A stretch of DNA of 64,000 nt from Rhizobium sp. 18065 (GCF_902706095.1 NZ_CACSJP010000001.1:868001-932000), one strand, 5' to 3'. Positions 8,970 to 18,311 are shown, numbered from the stretch's first letter. Made by a program: numbers and translations. Notes: generated by a model from the letters alone, not told the origin.

Positions 8970-9370
8970 GGCGTCCAGGATATCAGCACCGGCGGCTGCT
9001 GGACTGAGATTGCGGCGGAGATTCGCGCACTCTGGCGCGGACCGCAGGCGATTTCGTTTTTCGCTGACTTGCTTGTGCCGCAATGTGGCGCGCCACGGCA
9101 CTGATTATGGCAGATTCTCGCCTCACATCGCGACCAAGTGACACGATTTGCAGGCTGTCATCGGAGTTGATTCCGCAATATCTGATTAAGTTGTTGAATT
9201 ATCTAGCTTAATTTGTCGTGAACTTGACCCTCATATGCCTTGACTATGCAGGTCCTCAAAATTATGGTGCGGCCGACTTCAAAGCGGGCCTGAAGGGTTT
9301 GTCTCCGGCCGTTTCTGCATTCATTTCGGCCACAAACGGCCCTTGGAAGACGGAGCGGGCGTAGAGGATC
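8970..9370. other. Intergenic region before the F0 ATP synthase operon
   Basis: About 400 bp without a credible gene. It should contain the atp promoter. TTGACC at 9224-9229 with TATGCA at 9245-9250 has a short 15-bp spacer and is only a weak candidate. A small inverted repeat AATTA-N7-TAATT lies at 9197-9213. No RNA gene was recognised. Confidence 0.4.
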
Positions 9371-9733
9371 ATGACGGATAACCGGGAAGAAAGTCTGGAC
9401 GAACGTCGTCGACGACTGGCTGCGGCACTCGCTGTGCGGGACACCAAGGGCAAGGACGAGGAACGCGACGAGATCCGCGCCGAGGAAACCCGCAAGGGTT
9501 ACGGAATGGCGATGAAGATCTCGAGCGAATTCATCTCGGCCGTCATCGTTGGTGCTTTGTTGGGCTATCTTTTCGACCACTTTGTGGGCACGACACCTTG
9601 GGGCATGATTGTGCTGCTGCTCCTTGGTTTCTGTGCTGGCGTGTTGAATGTCATGCGGACCGTGGGAGTGGTGGCCTCGCCCCATCCCGGCGATCGCAAG
9701 ATGGATTTGAAAAACAAGGGCGAAGACCGCTAG
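9371..9733 (+). CDS. atpI: ATP synthase protein I
   Basis: A 120-residue membrane protein at the head of the F0 operon. A charged N-terminal half (residues 1-50) is followed by two hydrophobic helices (about 55-75 and 80-100), the usual AtpI layout. AtpI helps assemble the c-ring of ATP synthase and may assist Mg2+ uptake. It is followed 58 bp later by atpB, and its position defines the operon as atpI-B-E-F'-F. Confidence 0.9.
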   Translation: MTDNREESLDERRRRLAAALAVRDTKGKDEERDEIRAEETRKGYGMAMKISSEFISAVIVGALLGYLFDHFVGTTPWGMIVLLLLGFCAGVLNVMRTVGVVASPHPGDRKMDLKNKGEDR

Positions 9734-9791
9734 TCGGTTCAAGCCGGACGAAAGTGCCCGCCTTCCGGCGGCAAAAGCGAAAGAGCAGAAC

Positions 9792-10544
9792 GTGTCGAAC
9801 GATCCTACTCATCAGTTCCTGGTTCAGAAGATTGTGCCGATCGAAATTGGCGGAATTGATTTTTCGTTCACCAACGCCTCGCTGTTCATGGTCGCAACTG
9901 TCGCGACCGCTGCCGGCTTCCTGTATTTCTCCACGGCCAATCGCGGCCTGATCCCGACGCGCGTGCAGTCGGTGGCCGAGATGTCCTATGAATTCATCGC
10001 CTCGATGCTGCGCGAAGGCGCCGGCAGCCATGGCATGAAATTCTTCCCCATGGTCTTCTCGCTGTTCATGTTCGTCCTGACGGCGAACCTGCTCGGCATG
10101 GTGCCATATTTCTTCACCATCACCAGCCAGATCATCGTGACATTCGCGCTCGCGCTCTTCGTCATCGGCACGGTCGTGGTCTATGGTTTCTATAAGCACG
10201 GTCTTCACTTCCTAAAGGTCTTCGTGCCGAGCGGTGTCCCCGGCGCACTTCTGCCGCTGGTCGTGGCGATCGAAGTGATTTCGTTCCTGTCGCGCCCGAT
10301 CTCGCTCTCCGTGCGTCTCTTCGCCAATATGCTGGCCGGACACATCACGCTCAAGGTTTTCGCAGGCTTCGTCACTTCGCTGAGCGCCCTTGGCGCGCTC
10401 GGCATCGGTGGCGCTATCCTGCCCCTCCTCATGACCGTCGCCCTGACGGGTCTCGAGTTCCTCGTCGCCTTCCTCCAGGCTTATGTTTTTGCGGTGCTGA
10501 CTTGCATGTACCTCAACGACGCAATACACCCCGGCGGGCACTAA
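9792..10544 (+). CDS. atpB: F0F1 ATP synthase subunit a
   Basis: The 250-residue a subunit forms the two proton half-channels beside the c-ring in the inner membrane. The essential arginine is present in [14 protein letters not shown] (about residue 175), followed by the conserved helix ending [14 protein letters not shown]. The start is a GTG (9792), giving [14 protein letters not shown] as in other rhizobia. It lies between atpI and atpE in the F0 operon. Confidence 0.95.
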   Translation: MSNDPTHQFLVQKIVPIEIGGIDFSFTNASLFMVATVATAAGFLYFSTANRGLIPTRVQSVAEMSYEFIASMLREGAGSHGMKFFPMVFSLFMFVLTANLLGMVPYFFTITSQIIVTFALALFVIGTVVVYGFYKHGLHFLKVFVPSGVPGALLPLVVAIEVISFLSRPISLSVRLFANMLAGHITLKVFAGFVTSLSALGALGIGGAILPLLMTVALTGLEFLVAFLQAYVFAVLTCMYLNDAIHPGGH

Positions 10545-10612
10545 GGATCAACGACATCGGCGCTCTCGCGCCAGTCAACAGCCGCAAACAACCATCTCGA
10601 AGGAGTTCATTC

Positions 10613-10840
10613 ATGGAAGCGGAAGCAGCAAAGTACATCGGCGCAGGTCTGGCTTGCTTTGGCATGGCCGGCACGGCTCTCGGCCTCGGCAACATCTTCG
10701 GCAGCTACCTGTCGGGCGCCCTGCGCAACCCGTCTGCCGCTGACAGCCAGTTCGGCCGTCTGGTATTCGGCTTCGCCGTCACGGAAGCTCTGGGCATCTT
10801 CTCGCTGCTCGTTGCTCTCCTTCTCCTGTTCGTCGTCTGA
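10613..10840 (+). CDS. atpE: F0F1 ATP synthase subunit c
   Basis: The 75-residue proteolipid makes the rotating c-ring. Two helices are joined by a polar loop (ALRNPSAADSQFG). The proton-carrying carboxylate is Glu58 in FGFAVTEALG. The N-terminal helix has GxGxG-like small-residue packing. The start ATG 10613 follows AAGGAG seven bases upstream, a strong ribosome binding site as expected for the high c-subunit stoichiometry. The frame is open further upstream, but that extension overlaps atpB and is not real. Confidence 0.97.
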   Translation: MEAEAAKYIGAGLACFGMAGTALGLGNIFGSYLSGALRNPSAADSQFGRLVFGFAVTEALGIFSLLVALLLLFVV

Positions 10841-10921
10841 TAGCGACTACAGTCTGGGATCACGGCGCGCCCGCGCGGCAGCCGTGATCTCGTGCATTTG
10901 AGCCTACACCTGGAGGTGAGC

Positions 10922-11512
10922 ATGTTTGTGACCCCCGCCTTTGCTGAGGAAATCCCGGCAGAAGGCCAGCTTCACACCGAAACCGGCGTTGCGCATGACG
11001 AAGGTCACGGCAAGGCAATATTCGGACCGTTCGATACCAGCACTTTTGCCTCACAGCTGTTGTGGCTGGTGATCACGTTCGGCATCTTCTACATGCTCAT
11101 GCAGAAGGTCATCGTGCCGCGCGTTGGCGGTATCCTGGAAAACCGTCACGACCGCATTGCGCAGGATCTCGACGAGGCAGCCCGCCTCAAGTCGGAGGCC
11201 GACGCTGCGATTGAAACTTACGAACGCGAGCTGAGCGCGGCCAAGGCGAAAGCCGGCCAGATTGCCTCGGCTGCGCGCGACGAAGCCAAGGTCAAGGCCG
11301 ACGCGGAACGCGCCGCCATCGAAGCGGATCTGTCCGCCAAGATTGCCGCTGCCGAAGTCCGCATTGGCGAGATCAAGGCCAAGGCATTTGCCGAAGTCGA
11401 CACGATTGCCATCGACACGGTTGGCTCGATCGTCGAACAGTTGATCGGCGCCAAGGCGACCGCCGCTGACATCAAGGCCGCCGTTTCCGGCGCCGCCAAG
11501 CAGGGAGCGTGA
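10922..11512 (+). CDS. atpG: F0F1 ATP synthase subunit b'
   Basis: A 196-residue b-type stator subunit. A hydrophobic helix at about residues 40-62 ([20 protein letters not shown]) is followed by a long Ala/Glu/Lys-rich coiled coil. It is the first of two consecutive b-like genes. Alphaproteobacteria and cyanobacteria build the peripheral stalk from b and b' heterodimers. ATG 10922 follows GGAGG five bases upstream. Its stop overlaps the next open frame. It is also named atpF2 or atpX in some annotations. Confidence 0.93.
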   Translation: MFVTPAFAEEIPAEGQLHTETGVAHDEGHGKAIFGPFDTSTFASQLLWLVITFGIFYMLMQKVIVPRVGGILENRHDRIAQDLDEAARLKSEADAAIETYERELSAAKAKAGQIASAARDEAKVKADAERAAIEADLSAKIAAAEVRIGEIKAKAFAEVDTIAIDTVGSIVEQLIGAKATAADIKAAVSGAAKQGA

Positions 11513-11517
11513 TCGCC

Positions 11518-12003
11518 ATGCATCTCGACGCAACATTTTTTGCCCTGGTTGGTCTGGTTCTCTTCTTCGTCCTGCTCGCCTACCTGAAGGTTCCGGGCAT
11601 GATGGCCAAGGGGCTCGACGAGCGCGCTGACAAGATCCGCGACGAACTGGCGGAAGCCAAGCGCCTGCGCGAAGAGGCCCAGCATCTGCTGGCCGAATAC
11701 CAGCGCAAGCGCAAGGAAGCGGAAGCAGAGGCAGCCGGCATCCTTGCCGCGGCCGAACGCGAAGCCGCTGCCCTGACCGCTGAAGCCCGGCAGAAGACCG
11801 AGGAATTCATTGCACGCCGCAATGCGCTCTCGGAGCAGAAGATCAAGCAGGCCGAAACCGAAGCGGTAAATGCCGTGCGCGTGGCAGCCGTCGATCTGGC
11901 CATTGCTGCGGCTGAAAAGGTTCTGGCCAAGAAAACCGATGGCGCCGTTCAGGACAACCTGTTCAAGAACGCAGTCGGCGAGGTCAAGTCCCGCCTGAAC
12001 TGA
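11518..12003 (+). CDS. atpF: F0F1 ATP synthase subunit b
   Basis: A 161-residue stator subunit. The N-terminal membrane helix (FFALVGLVLFFVLLAYL) is followed by a long coiled coil that reaches F1. I choose ATG 11518, ten bases after GGAG; a GTG at 11509 overlapping the atpF' stop is an alternative adding three residues. It is the last gene of the F0 operon and is followed by a strong terminator. F1 genes are not in this window, as expected for alphaproteobacteria, where the F0 and F1 operons are separate. Confidence 0.93.
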   Translation: MHLDATFFALVGLVLFFVLLAYLKVPGMMAKGLDERADKIRDELAEAKRLREEAQHLLAEYQRKRKEAEAEAAGILAAAEREAAALTAEARQKTEEFIARRNALSEQKIKQAETEAVNAVRVAAVDLAIAAAEKVLAKKTDGAVQDNLFKNAVGEVKSRLN

Positions 12004-12030
12004 TCACAGGATCAGCATAGAATTGAAAAA

Positions 12031-12053
12031 GCCGGGCTTGTCCCGGCTTTTTT
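12031..12053 (+). terminator. Rho-independent terminator of the atp operon
   Basis: GCCGGG (12031-12036) pairs with CCCGGC (12042-12047), preceded by AAAAA and followed by six T residues. The flanking A and T runs allow it to work on both strands, so it could also end the convergent rnhB transcript. Confidence 0.9.
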
Positions 12054-12138
12054 GTTGCCTACACTATGAAGCGCTGCCGCGGCCGAGACGGAGCCAGACT
12101 GGCTCAGCAAGGCGATTGGGACACGCTCGAGCGTCGCG

Positions 12139-12807
12139 TCATTCGGTGGTGACATCGACTTGCCGCAGCGGCCGAAAGCTCATCCGGTGCAGCGGGCAGG
12201 GGCCATGGATGACGATCGCCCCCCGATGCATCGCCGTGCCATAACCGGCGTGCTGTGCGAAGCCGTAGTGAGGATAAACCAGTCCGGCCCGCGCCATCAT
12301 CCGATCCCGCATGACCTTGGCAAGGATCGATGCGGCAGCAATCGAGACGGATCGGGCGTCGCCCTTGACCACTGCCGTGCCCGAGCAGGAAAGTCCGTCC
12401 GGCACATCCTTGCCATCGACCAGCACATGCATGGCGCTCAATTCGAGCCCGGCAACGGCACGCCGCATCGCGTCAAGGCTTGCCTTGCGAATATCCCGCG
12501 CATCGATATGGCGGGGCGAAGACGAGGCAATCGCGACGGTGGCCGTTGCCAGGATCTCGTCGTAAAGCCGCTCGCGCTGGGCCGCCGACAGCTTCTTCGA
12601 ATCGTTCAGTCCCTCGGGGATACGCTTCGGGTCGAGGATGACCGCAGCCGCCACCACAGGCCCTGCCAGCGGCCCGCGGCCGGCTTCGTCGGTTCCGGCA
12701 ACAGGCCAGAGCCCGCGCCGCCTCGTGCGGCTCTCGATCGAGAAATCAGGCGCCAGCGGCAGATCGGGAAACAGGCTGGGAGAATCGGGTGGCGTGCGCG
12801 TTTTCAT
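12139..12807 (-). CDS. rnhB: Ribonuclease HII
   Basis: A 222-residue type 2 RNase H that cuts the RNA strand of RNA-DNA hybrids and starts removal of misincorporated ribonucleotides. The metal-binding acidic motif [13 protein letters not shown] (about residues 35-47) is intact, and so are NDSKKLS, LVDGKD and [20 protein letters not shown] 12807 gives a family-normal length. The frame is open for 32 more codons upstream with no RNase H similarity. It converges with the atp operon. The radical SAM gene lies upstream on the same strand, about 240 bp away. Confidence 0.95.
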   Translation of the reverse strand: MKTRTPPDSPSLFPDLPLAPDFSIESRTRRRGLWPVAGTDEAGRGPLAGPVVAAAVILDPKRIPEGLNDSKKLSAAQRERLYDEILATATVAIASSSPRHIDARDIRKASLDAMRRAVAGLELSAMHVLVDGKDVPDGLSCSGTAVVKGDARSVSIAAASILAKVMRDRMMARAGLVYPHYGFAQHAGYGTAMHRGAIVIHGPCPLHRMSFRPLRQVDVTTE

Positions 12808-13025
12808 GCGGCAGAAATCGCACGCGCACCCGATCTCCTGCAAGCCCCTGGTCCCTTCCTCTCGTTGGACGCGAGAGGCCGGGGCGGCTGACCAGGGACA
12901 CATCCGGCGCGAGGCGGCGGATAACCGCGCCGGAAGACGAAACCCGGGATGAACCGGGAAGCGTGACGTCGAGGCGGTGCCAGCCGCCCGGACATCACGA
13001 TAGGGAGCTTGCGCCTTGGTGTGGC

Positions 13026-13059
13026 GCCAGTTTCACAACAGTGCCAGTTTCACAGCAGC
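13026..13059. repeat. Two-copy 17-bp tandem repeat
   Basis: GCCAGTTTCACAACAGT (13026-13042) is followed directly by GCCAGTTTCACAGCAGC (13043-13059), 15 of 17 positions identical. The second copy contains the stop codon of the minus-strand radical SAM gene, so an extra repeat would not alter the protein. Confidence 0.7.
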
Positions 13060-14207
13060 GACAACTGCACGCCATGGCTGTTGGGCGACAGGAACAGGTC
13101 TTCGCGCAGATGCAGGCTGCGGCGGGTCAGGCCCAGACGCTTCGTTGCCATTTCGAAGCGGCGGCTGATCTGCCAGGCATACGGGCCGGCGCCCTTCATG
13201 CGCTTGCCGAATTCGGCATCGTAATCCTTGCCGTCGCGCATCGAGCGCACCAGCGACATCACATGCCGGTAGCGGTCCGGATAATGCTGCAGCAGCCAGT
13301 CGCGAAACAGCGGGCTGACCTCGAGCGGCAGGCGCAGCAACACATAGCTGGCCTCCGTCGCACCGGCCGCCTTGCCGCTGTCGAGAATTCGTTCGATCTC
13401 ATGGTCGTTCAGCGCCGGAATGACTGGCCCTAGCATCACGGCAACCGGGATGCCGGCTTCCGACAGGCCCTTGATCGTCTCCAGCCGTCGCGCTGGCGTG
13501 GCCGCGCGCGGCTCCATCAGCCGGGCAAGCTTGCGGTCTAGCGTCGTTACCGAAATGCCGACCTTGGCAAGGCCGCGCTCCGCCATCGACTTCAGGATAT
13601 CGACGTCGCGCATGACCAGCGCCGACTTTGTGACGATAACCACCGGATGGTTGGCCTTGTCGAGCACTTCGAGGATCTGGCGCATGATCCGCCATTCCCG
13701 CTCGATCGGCTGATAGGGGTCGGTATTGGTGCCGATGGCGATCGGCCGCGGCTTGTAGCCCGGCTTCGACAATTCTCGTTCCAGAAGCTTCGGTGCATCC
13801 GGCTTGGCAAACAGCCTGGCCTCGAAGTCGAGACCGGCCGAAAGACCCATATAGCTGTGCGTCGGACGGGCGAAACAATAGATGCAGCCATGCTCGCAGC
13901 CGCGATAGGGATTGATCGAACGGTCGAAGGGAATGTCCGGTGATTCGTTGCGGGTGATGATGGTCCGCGGCTTCTCGACCTGCACCTCGGTCTTGAACGG
14001 TGGCATGTCCTCGAGGCTCTGCCAGCCGTCGTCGAAAGCAACACGTTCGGTCGGCTCGAAGCGTCCGCCCGGATTGAGCGTTGCCCCGCGACCACGGCGC
14101 CGGTCGATCTCGATCCGCAGCCCGGAAGAGGTCATCACCGCATCGGCAATATCTGCCGTATTGCCAGGCTGAAAGGCAGCCTGGCCCACAAGAGACAGCT
14201 CGTTCAT
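13050..14207 (-). CDS. PA0069-family radical SAM protein, SplB-like
   Basis: A 385-residue radical SAM enzyme. The 4Fe-4S motif C-x3-C-x2-C is at Cys104, Cys108 and Cys111 in RGCEHGCIYCFARPTH. The wider fold resembles spore photoproduct lyase (SplB/COG1533): GTNTDPYQPIE and VVIVTKSALVMRD follow the cluster. The family is named after Pseudomonas PA0069 and its reaction is not established; SplB repairs thymine photoproducts in DNA. ATG 14207 follows AGGAG. A candidate LexA box lies 64-78 bp upstream, which fits a DNA-damage role. It is not clearly in an operon with rnhB. Confidence 0.88.
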   Translation of the reverse strand: MNELSLVGQAAFQPGNTADIADAVMTSSGLRIEIDRRRGRGATLNPGGRFEPTERVAFDDGWQSLEDMPPFKTEVQVEKPRTIITRNESPDIPFDRSINPYRGCEHGCIYCFARPTHSYMGLSAGLDFEARLFAKPDAPKLLERELSKPGYKPRPIAIGTNTDPYQPIEREWRIMRQILEVLDKANHPVVIVTKSALVMRDVDILKSMAERGLAKVGISVTTLDRKLARLMEPRAATPARRLETIKGLSEAGIPVAVMLGPVIPALNDHEIERILDSGKAAGATEASYVLLRLPLEVSPLFRDWLLQHYPDRYRHVMSLVRSMRDGKDYDAEFGKRMKGAGPYAWQISRRFEMATKRLGLTRRSLHLREDLFLSPNSHGVQLSLL

Positions 14208-14270
14208 GTTTAGCTCCTTGCGAGGTCAATCAGTCTCGCCGAATGACTATATTCCTACCATCAACAATGA

Positions 14271-14285
14271 GAACAATGCAAGAAC
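14271..14285 (-). promoter_or_regulatory. LexA (SOS) box candidate
   Basis: GAAC-N7-GAAC at 14271-14285 reads as GTTC-N7-GTTC toward the radical SAM gene. This is the exact alphaproteobacterial LexA consensus. It overlaps a plausible -35 (TTGTTC), with AATATA 17 bp further on as -10. The divergent glycosyltransferase gene starts 66 bp away on the other side and could also be affected. Confidence 0.55.
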
Positions 14286-14350
14286 AAAATAGAAAATCGG
14301 CCAATCGCAAAGCAGTGGCAAATCTTTGTGCAATGCGATAGAGATAGGCA

Positions 14351-14872
14351 ATGTTGACAGTGATCATGGAATGCCGCGATCAGGAGCCAGAGCTCGCGCA
14401 GACGCTGTCGGTTCTGGTAGCCGGCGCCGTGGAAGGGCTTGTGAGCGATGTGATCGTCCTGGACCATGGCTCCAAGGACGGCTCGTCCTTCGTGGCGGAT
14501 GCCGCAGGCTGCCGCTTTTATCAGCAATGGGACATGAAGGAATTGCTCGGTTCCGTGCGCGGCGAGTGGCTGCTTCTCGTCGAACCCGGAGCCCGATTGA
14601 CACAAGGCTGGATCGACGAGGTCGCCGAATATGTCGCGCTCAACAAGGTCCCGGCTCGTTTTTCGGAATCACGCGCCTACCGGCTGCCGTTCTATCGCCG
14701 TTTGACCCGGTCCCGCCCGCCACTGGAAAATGGCCTGCTGCTGCCCAAGCGCCACGCACAGTCACTGGTCCGCTCGGGCATGGATCTCCAGCATCTGGCC
14801 CATGGCCAAAAGCCGCGCCGGCTGGCTTCCGAGATCATCCCGTCCTGGGTTGCCCGCGAAGCGCGGCGGTGA
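14351..14872 (+). CDS. Small family 2-like glycosyltransferase protein
   Basis: A 173-residue protein resembling the N-terminal half of a GT-A (family 2) glycosyltransferase: VIMECRDQEPELAQTLSVLV opens a Rossmann-like strand-helix, VIVLDHGSKDGS is the nucleotide-sugar binding turn, and WLLLVEPGARLTQGW occupies the DxD position, although here no DxD is visible. It is shorter than normal GT2 enzymes (over 220 residues), so it may be a reduced or inactive form. It sits alone between divergent and convergent genes. Donor and acceptor are unknown. Confidence 0.6.
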   Translation: MLTVIMECRDQEPELAQTLSVLVAGAVEGLVSDVIVLDHGSKDGSSFVADAAGCRFYQQWDMKELLGSVRGEWLLLVEPGARLTQGWIDEVAEYVALNKVPARFSESRAYRLPFYRRLTRSRPPLENGLLLPKRHAQSLVRSGMDLQHLAHGQKPRRLASEIIPSWVAREARR

Positions 14873-14888
14873 CAGCCGTCGGGCCAGA

Positions 14889-15434
14889 TTACTTGGCGCG
14901 CGTCAGGTGTTCGTCGAGCCGTGGCATGATCTCGACGAAATTGCACGGCATGTGCCGGTAGTCGAGTTGCAGCTTCAATATACCATCCCAGGCATCCTTG
15001 CAGGCGCCGGGCGATCCTGGCAGCACGAAGATGAACGTCGCATTGGCGACGCCGCCGGTCGCCCGCGACTGGATGGTCGAGGTGCCGATCTTGTCATAGG
15101 AAATCCGGTGAAACACCTCGGAAAAGCCGTCCATGCGCTTTTCGAACAGCGGTTCCAGCGCTTCCGGCGTAACGTCGCGTCCGGTAAAGCCCGTGCCACC
15201 GGTGGTGATCACCACATCGATGGCGTCGTCGCTTGTCCAGGTCTGAACCTGATCGAAGATCGCCGCCTTGTCGTCCTGGACGATGGCGCGCGCGACGAGC
15301 CTGTGACCGGCCTCCGCGATCCGGGCGACCAGCGTGTCGCCGGAGCGGTCGTCGTCCAGACGCCGTGTGTCCGATACGGTGAGCACGGCAATGCCTACCG
15401 GAATGAAGGGACGGCTTTCGTCGATCCGGCTCAT
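14889..15434 (-). CDS. moaB: Molybdenum cofactor biosynthesis protein MoaB
   Basis: A 181-residue MoaB/MogA-fold protein that acts in molybdopterin maturation, adenylylating molybdopterin before metal insertion. Visible motifs are IAVLTVSDTR, the substrate-binding VVITTGGTGFTGRDVTPEAL, and FVLPGSPGACKDAWDGIL. The start ATG overlaps the ispE stop by four bases (ATGA), so the two are translationally coupled. It is the last gene of the TPR protein-ispE-moaB operon, and no other moa genes lie nearby. Confidence 0.93.
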   Translation of the reverse strand: MSRIDESRPFIPVGIAVLTVSDTRRLDDDRSGDTLVARIAEAGHRLVARAIVQDDKAAIFDQVQTWTSDDAIDVVITTGGTGFTGRDVTPEALEPLFEKRMDGFSEVFHRISYDKIGTSTIQSRATGGVANATFIFVLPGSPGACKDAWDGILKLQLDYRHMPCNFVEIMPRLDEHLTRAK

Positions 15435-16360
15435 GCTCCGTCTCCTTGCTCGCGCTCATGGGCGACCGTGCGGGTCAGAAGCACATACCACTGTGGCCGA
15501 TAGGCCGATAGCGCCAGTGCCGCCTTAAGTGCCGCCGCCTCGCTGTCGTAGAGACCGAAGCAGGTGGCGCCTGATCCGGACATGCCAGCAAAGACCGCGA
15601 GGCTCTCGCGCAACAGACCACAGGCTTCCGCGATTTCGGGCACAAGCGCTTCGGCCGGTGGCTGCAGGTCGTTGCGAAGCTGCGCGAAGGCCGCGCGCCA
15701 TGCTTCTGCATCGGGTTCCGCGGGCAGGTCCGCCATCGGCGCATTGTCGCGTCGTTCAAGCCTGCGAAAGATCTCCGGTGTCGAGACCGGCATCAGCGGA
15801 TTGAGCAGCACCATCGGAAAGGCGGGGAGGGCGAGCGGCGTAATTGCCTCGCCAATGCCCTGTGCCCTCAGCGGAGCCGAGCGAAGGCACATCGGCACAT
15901 CGGCACCAAGCGACAGCGCAAGGTCTGCCAGCGCGTCTGCGGGCAGGTCCGCCTGCCACAGCCGCATCAGCCCGCGCAGGGTCGCCGCCGCATCGGCCGA
16001 GCCGCCACCGATACCGGCCGCAACCGGCAGGTTCTTTTCCAGCGTGATGGAGACCGGCGACCAGGACTGCCCATGCTGATCAAGAACGGCGCGCAAACGG
16101 TCGCGTGCCTGGAGAACGAGATTGTCCTCGGGCTTTGCCGGGCCAAGCGAGAGGCTGCGGGCAAAGGGCCCGGCCAATGTCAGGCTGTCGGCCTCCGCCG
16201 GCCGGAAGGTCAACTCGTCACCGTCTTCGGCAAAGGTCACCATGCTGTCGAGCAGATGATAACCATCCGCCCGGCGCCCGGTTACATGCAGCGCGAGATT
16301 GACCTTGGCGCGCGCGGTCTCCTCGACCGGGGCTCTCGCCGGATCGTCGAGACCGTTCAT
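15431..16360 (-). CDS. ispE: 4-diphosphocytidyl-2-C-methyl-D-erythritol kinase
   Basis: A 309-residue GHMP kinase of the non-mevalonate (MEP) isoprenoid pathway. It phosphorylates the 2-hydroxyl of CDP-methylerythritol. ARAKVNLALHVTGRRADGYH near the N-terminus and the ATP-binding PVAAGIGGGSADAAATLRGL loop are both complete, and GMSGSGATCFGLY is the third GHMP motif. ATG 16360 is chosen; the frame stays open for 111 codons upstream across the TPR gene, which is clearly another reading frame. It lies four bases after the TPR gene and overlaps moaB. Polyprenyl diphosphate synthase, a consumer of the pathway, is encoded 2 kb away. Confidence 0.95.
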   Translation of the reverse strand: MNGLDDPARAPVEETARAKVNLALHVTGRRADGYHLLDSMVTFAEDGDELTFRPAEADSLTLAGPFARSLSLGPAKPEDNLVLQARDRLRAVLDQHGQSWSPVSITLEKNLPVAAGIGGGSADAAATLRGLMRLWQADLPADALADLALSLGADVPMCLRSAPLRAQGIGEAITPLALPAFPMVLLNPLMPVSTPEIFRRLERRDNAPMADLPAEPDAEAWRAAFAQLRNDLQPPAEALVPEIAEACGLLRESLAVFAGMSGSGATCFGLYDSEAAALKAALALSAYRPQWYVLLTRTVAHEREQGDGA

Positions 16361-16364
16361 CGGA

Positions 16365-18176
16365 TCAGGTCTTCTTGTCGTCTTTCTTCGGCGCGTCGAC
16401 CGGCTTTTGATCGATCTTGGCGGCATCGGCTTCGACGGGCGGCATGCCCTTGTCGATCTTCGCCTGGATCTTCGGCACTTCTGCCTCTTCCGGCTCGGAG
16501 GCCAGTGCGCGTTTCCACTGATAGGTGGCCTCGAGCTTGCGGCCAACGCGCCAGTAGGCGTCGCCCAGATGGTCGTTGATCGTCGCGTCGCCGGCGCGCA
16601 GTTCCGCTGCCCGCTCCAGTTCGGCCACCGATTCGTCGAAACGTCCGAGGCGATAGTAAGCCCAGCCGAGCGAATCGACGATATAGCCGTCATCCGGCCG
16701 CAGATCGACGGCCTTCTTGATCATCTCCAGGCCTTCCTGGAGATTGCGGTTCATGTCGACCCAGGAGTAGCCGAGGTAGTTGAGAACCTGCGGCTGTTCC
16801 GGGTTCAGCTCCAGCGCCTTGCGGAAGTCCGGCTCGGCTCTGTCCCACCTCTTCAGCCGTTCATTGGCGATGCCGCGCTGAAAGAAGATCGACCAGTGGC
16901 TCTTGACCGGCGATTGGCCGATAACCTCGACAGCCGTATCGTAATTGGCGGCCATCGCCGCATAGTCCTTGGCCTCGGACAGCACGCTGCCATAGGCGAG
17001 ATAACTGCGCACATCCTTCGGATCGGAGGCAATCAGCCCCTGCAGATGCTTGCGCGCGTCGTCAACCTTGCCGGTTTCCGCCAGCGTCAGGCCGAGCTGC
17101 AGTTCGGAGATCCGCCGCATCGGCGAGGTTTCCGGCACCTGGCGGTAGAATTCGATCGCCTTTTCCGGCTGCTCTGCATTTTCCGCAATGCCGCCGAGCA
17201 GGACCAATGTATCGGCCGCTTCCTTGTCCAGCGCGTGTGACAGCTGCAGATAGAGCATCACCGTGTCTTCGGCGCCTTCGCGGTTGAGCGCGCCACCGAT
17301 GGAAAACAGCACGCCGGCTGCGCCCTGGGCTGCAGTCTCGACCATAGGCTTCGGCTTGCCGCCGGCTTCGATCTCGTCGCGCAATGCCTTGAACGGTGCG
17401 TAATTGTTGATCAGTTCGTCACCGGCCGCCAGTGCATCCAGTGCCTTCTGCCTGTTGCCGGCATTGGCTTCGAGCGTCGCCAGTGCAATCACTGCCCGGG
17501 CAAAGGTATCCGGCGCGGTCGCGCCGCCGCTGCGGTCGATCAGCGTGTCGGTCAGTGCCTTGCGGGCCGCATCGTCATCGCCGGTCAGGGCGGCGATCAC
17601 GCCCACATTGTAGTTGCGGAAGATCGCATACCAACTTGGCCCTTTCAGACCCTTGACCAGATCGAGCGCTTCCTTGCCCTTGCCTTCGCCGACCTTGGTC
17701 CAGGCCACCAGCAATTCGTTCATCAGCCGGTCGAGGTCGTTCGGACCTTCGTATTTGAAGCTCTTCAGTGCGTCGTCATAGCGTCCATCGCGGATCGCCT
17801 GGAATCCGAGCGCAACGGAGGTCACCCGCTCGACGGCGGGATCGTTTTCCAGTTCCTTGGCGAGCTTGGCGCCTTCGTCGAAATCGCCGTTCATGATCAG
17901 GGCGATCATCAGCCGCTGCTGGATATCCAGCTCATTCGGCGAAAGCTCGAGTGCCTTCTTGTAGAGCAGGATGGCATTGGCGTAGTCGCGGTCGGCTTCT
18001 GCCGTGCGGGCAGCCAGAAAGGCGCCGGCAAAGCTGTCCACGCTTTCAAGGTCGAAACTCTCTGTTTCTGCCGGTTTTTCCGGCGACGCCGCGAAAGCAA
18101 TCGGGGCTTGGAAGACGCTGAGAAGCAGCGCCAGTGCAGTGCCGGCGAGAAAACGAGTGGCGGGACTTTGCCGCAT
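16365..18176 (-). CDS. Exported tetratricopeptide-repeat protein
   Basis: A 603-residue protein with a signal peptide (residues 1-30, ending ...IAFAA) and tetratricopeptide repeats through most of its length, for example AILLYKKALELSPNELDIQQ, AIEFYRQVPETSPMRR, AEPDFRKALELNPEQPQVLN and ESVAELERAAELRAGDATIN. Periplasmic TPR proteins of this type act as assembly scaffolds; the partner is unknown. The C-terminus is Lys/Asp-rich (KPVDAPKKDDKKT). ATG 18176 is chosen because the signal peptide starts there. It heads the TPR-ispE-moaB operon, an arrangement I recall from other rhizobia. Confidence 0.88.
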   Translation of the reverse strand: MRQSPATRFLAGTALALLLSVFQAPIAFAASPEKPAETESFDLESVDSFAGAFLAARTAEADRDYANAILLYKKALELSPNELDIQQRLMIALIMNGDFDEGAKLAKELENDPAVERVTSVALGFQAIRDGRYDDALKSFKYEGPNDLDRLMNELLVAWTKVGEGKGKEALDLVKGLKGPSWYAIFRNYNVGVIAALTGDDDAARKALTDTLIDRSGGATAPDTFARAVIALATLEANAGNRQKALDALAAGDELINNYAPFKALRDEIEAGGKPKPMVETAAQGAAGVLFSIGGALNREGAEDTVMLYLQLSHALDKEAADTLVLLGGIAENAEQPEKAIEFYRQVPETSPMRRISELQLGLTLAETGKVDDARKHLQGLIASDPKDVRSYLAYGSVLSEAKDYAAMAANYDTAVEVIGQSPVKSHWSIFFQRGIANERLKRWDRAEPDFRKALELNPEQPQVLNYLGYSWVDMNRNLQEGLEMIKKAVDLRPDDGYIVDSLGWAYYRLGRFDESVAELERAAELRAGDATINDHLGDAYWRVGRKLEATYQWKRALASEPEEAEVPKIQAKIDKGMPPVEADAAKIDQKPVDAPKKDDKKT

Positions 18177-18311
18177 GAACGAGCCTTTCAAGAACCGATA
18201 AAGTGCGCAGGTCATTCTTATATGGGAACGACGCGCGATGATTCACCCATAGAATGGCTTTTTTGAAGCGGACCCGCAAGGCAATCGGCCCATACGTCAC
18301 AATTGCCCGGG

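Noticed and set aside
9224..9250. Promoter for the atp operon (TTGACC with TATGCA)
   Set aside because: The 15-bp spacer and poor -10 make it too weak to annotate as a site.
12808..13049. Possible extra gene between rnhB and the radical SAM gene
   Set aside because: Only the upstream extension of the rnhB frame and Arg-rich shadows occur; none has a ribosome binding site or recognisable product.
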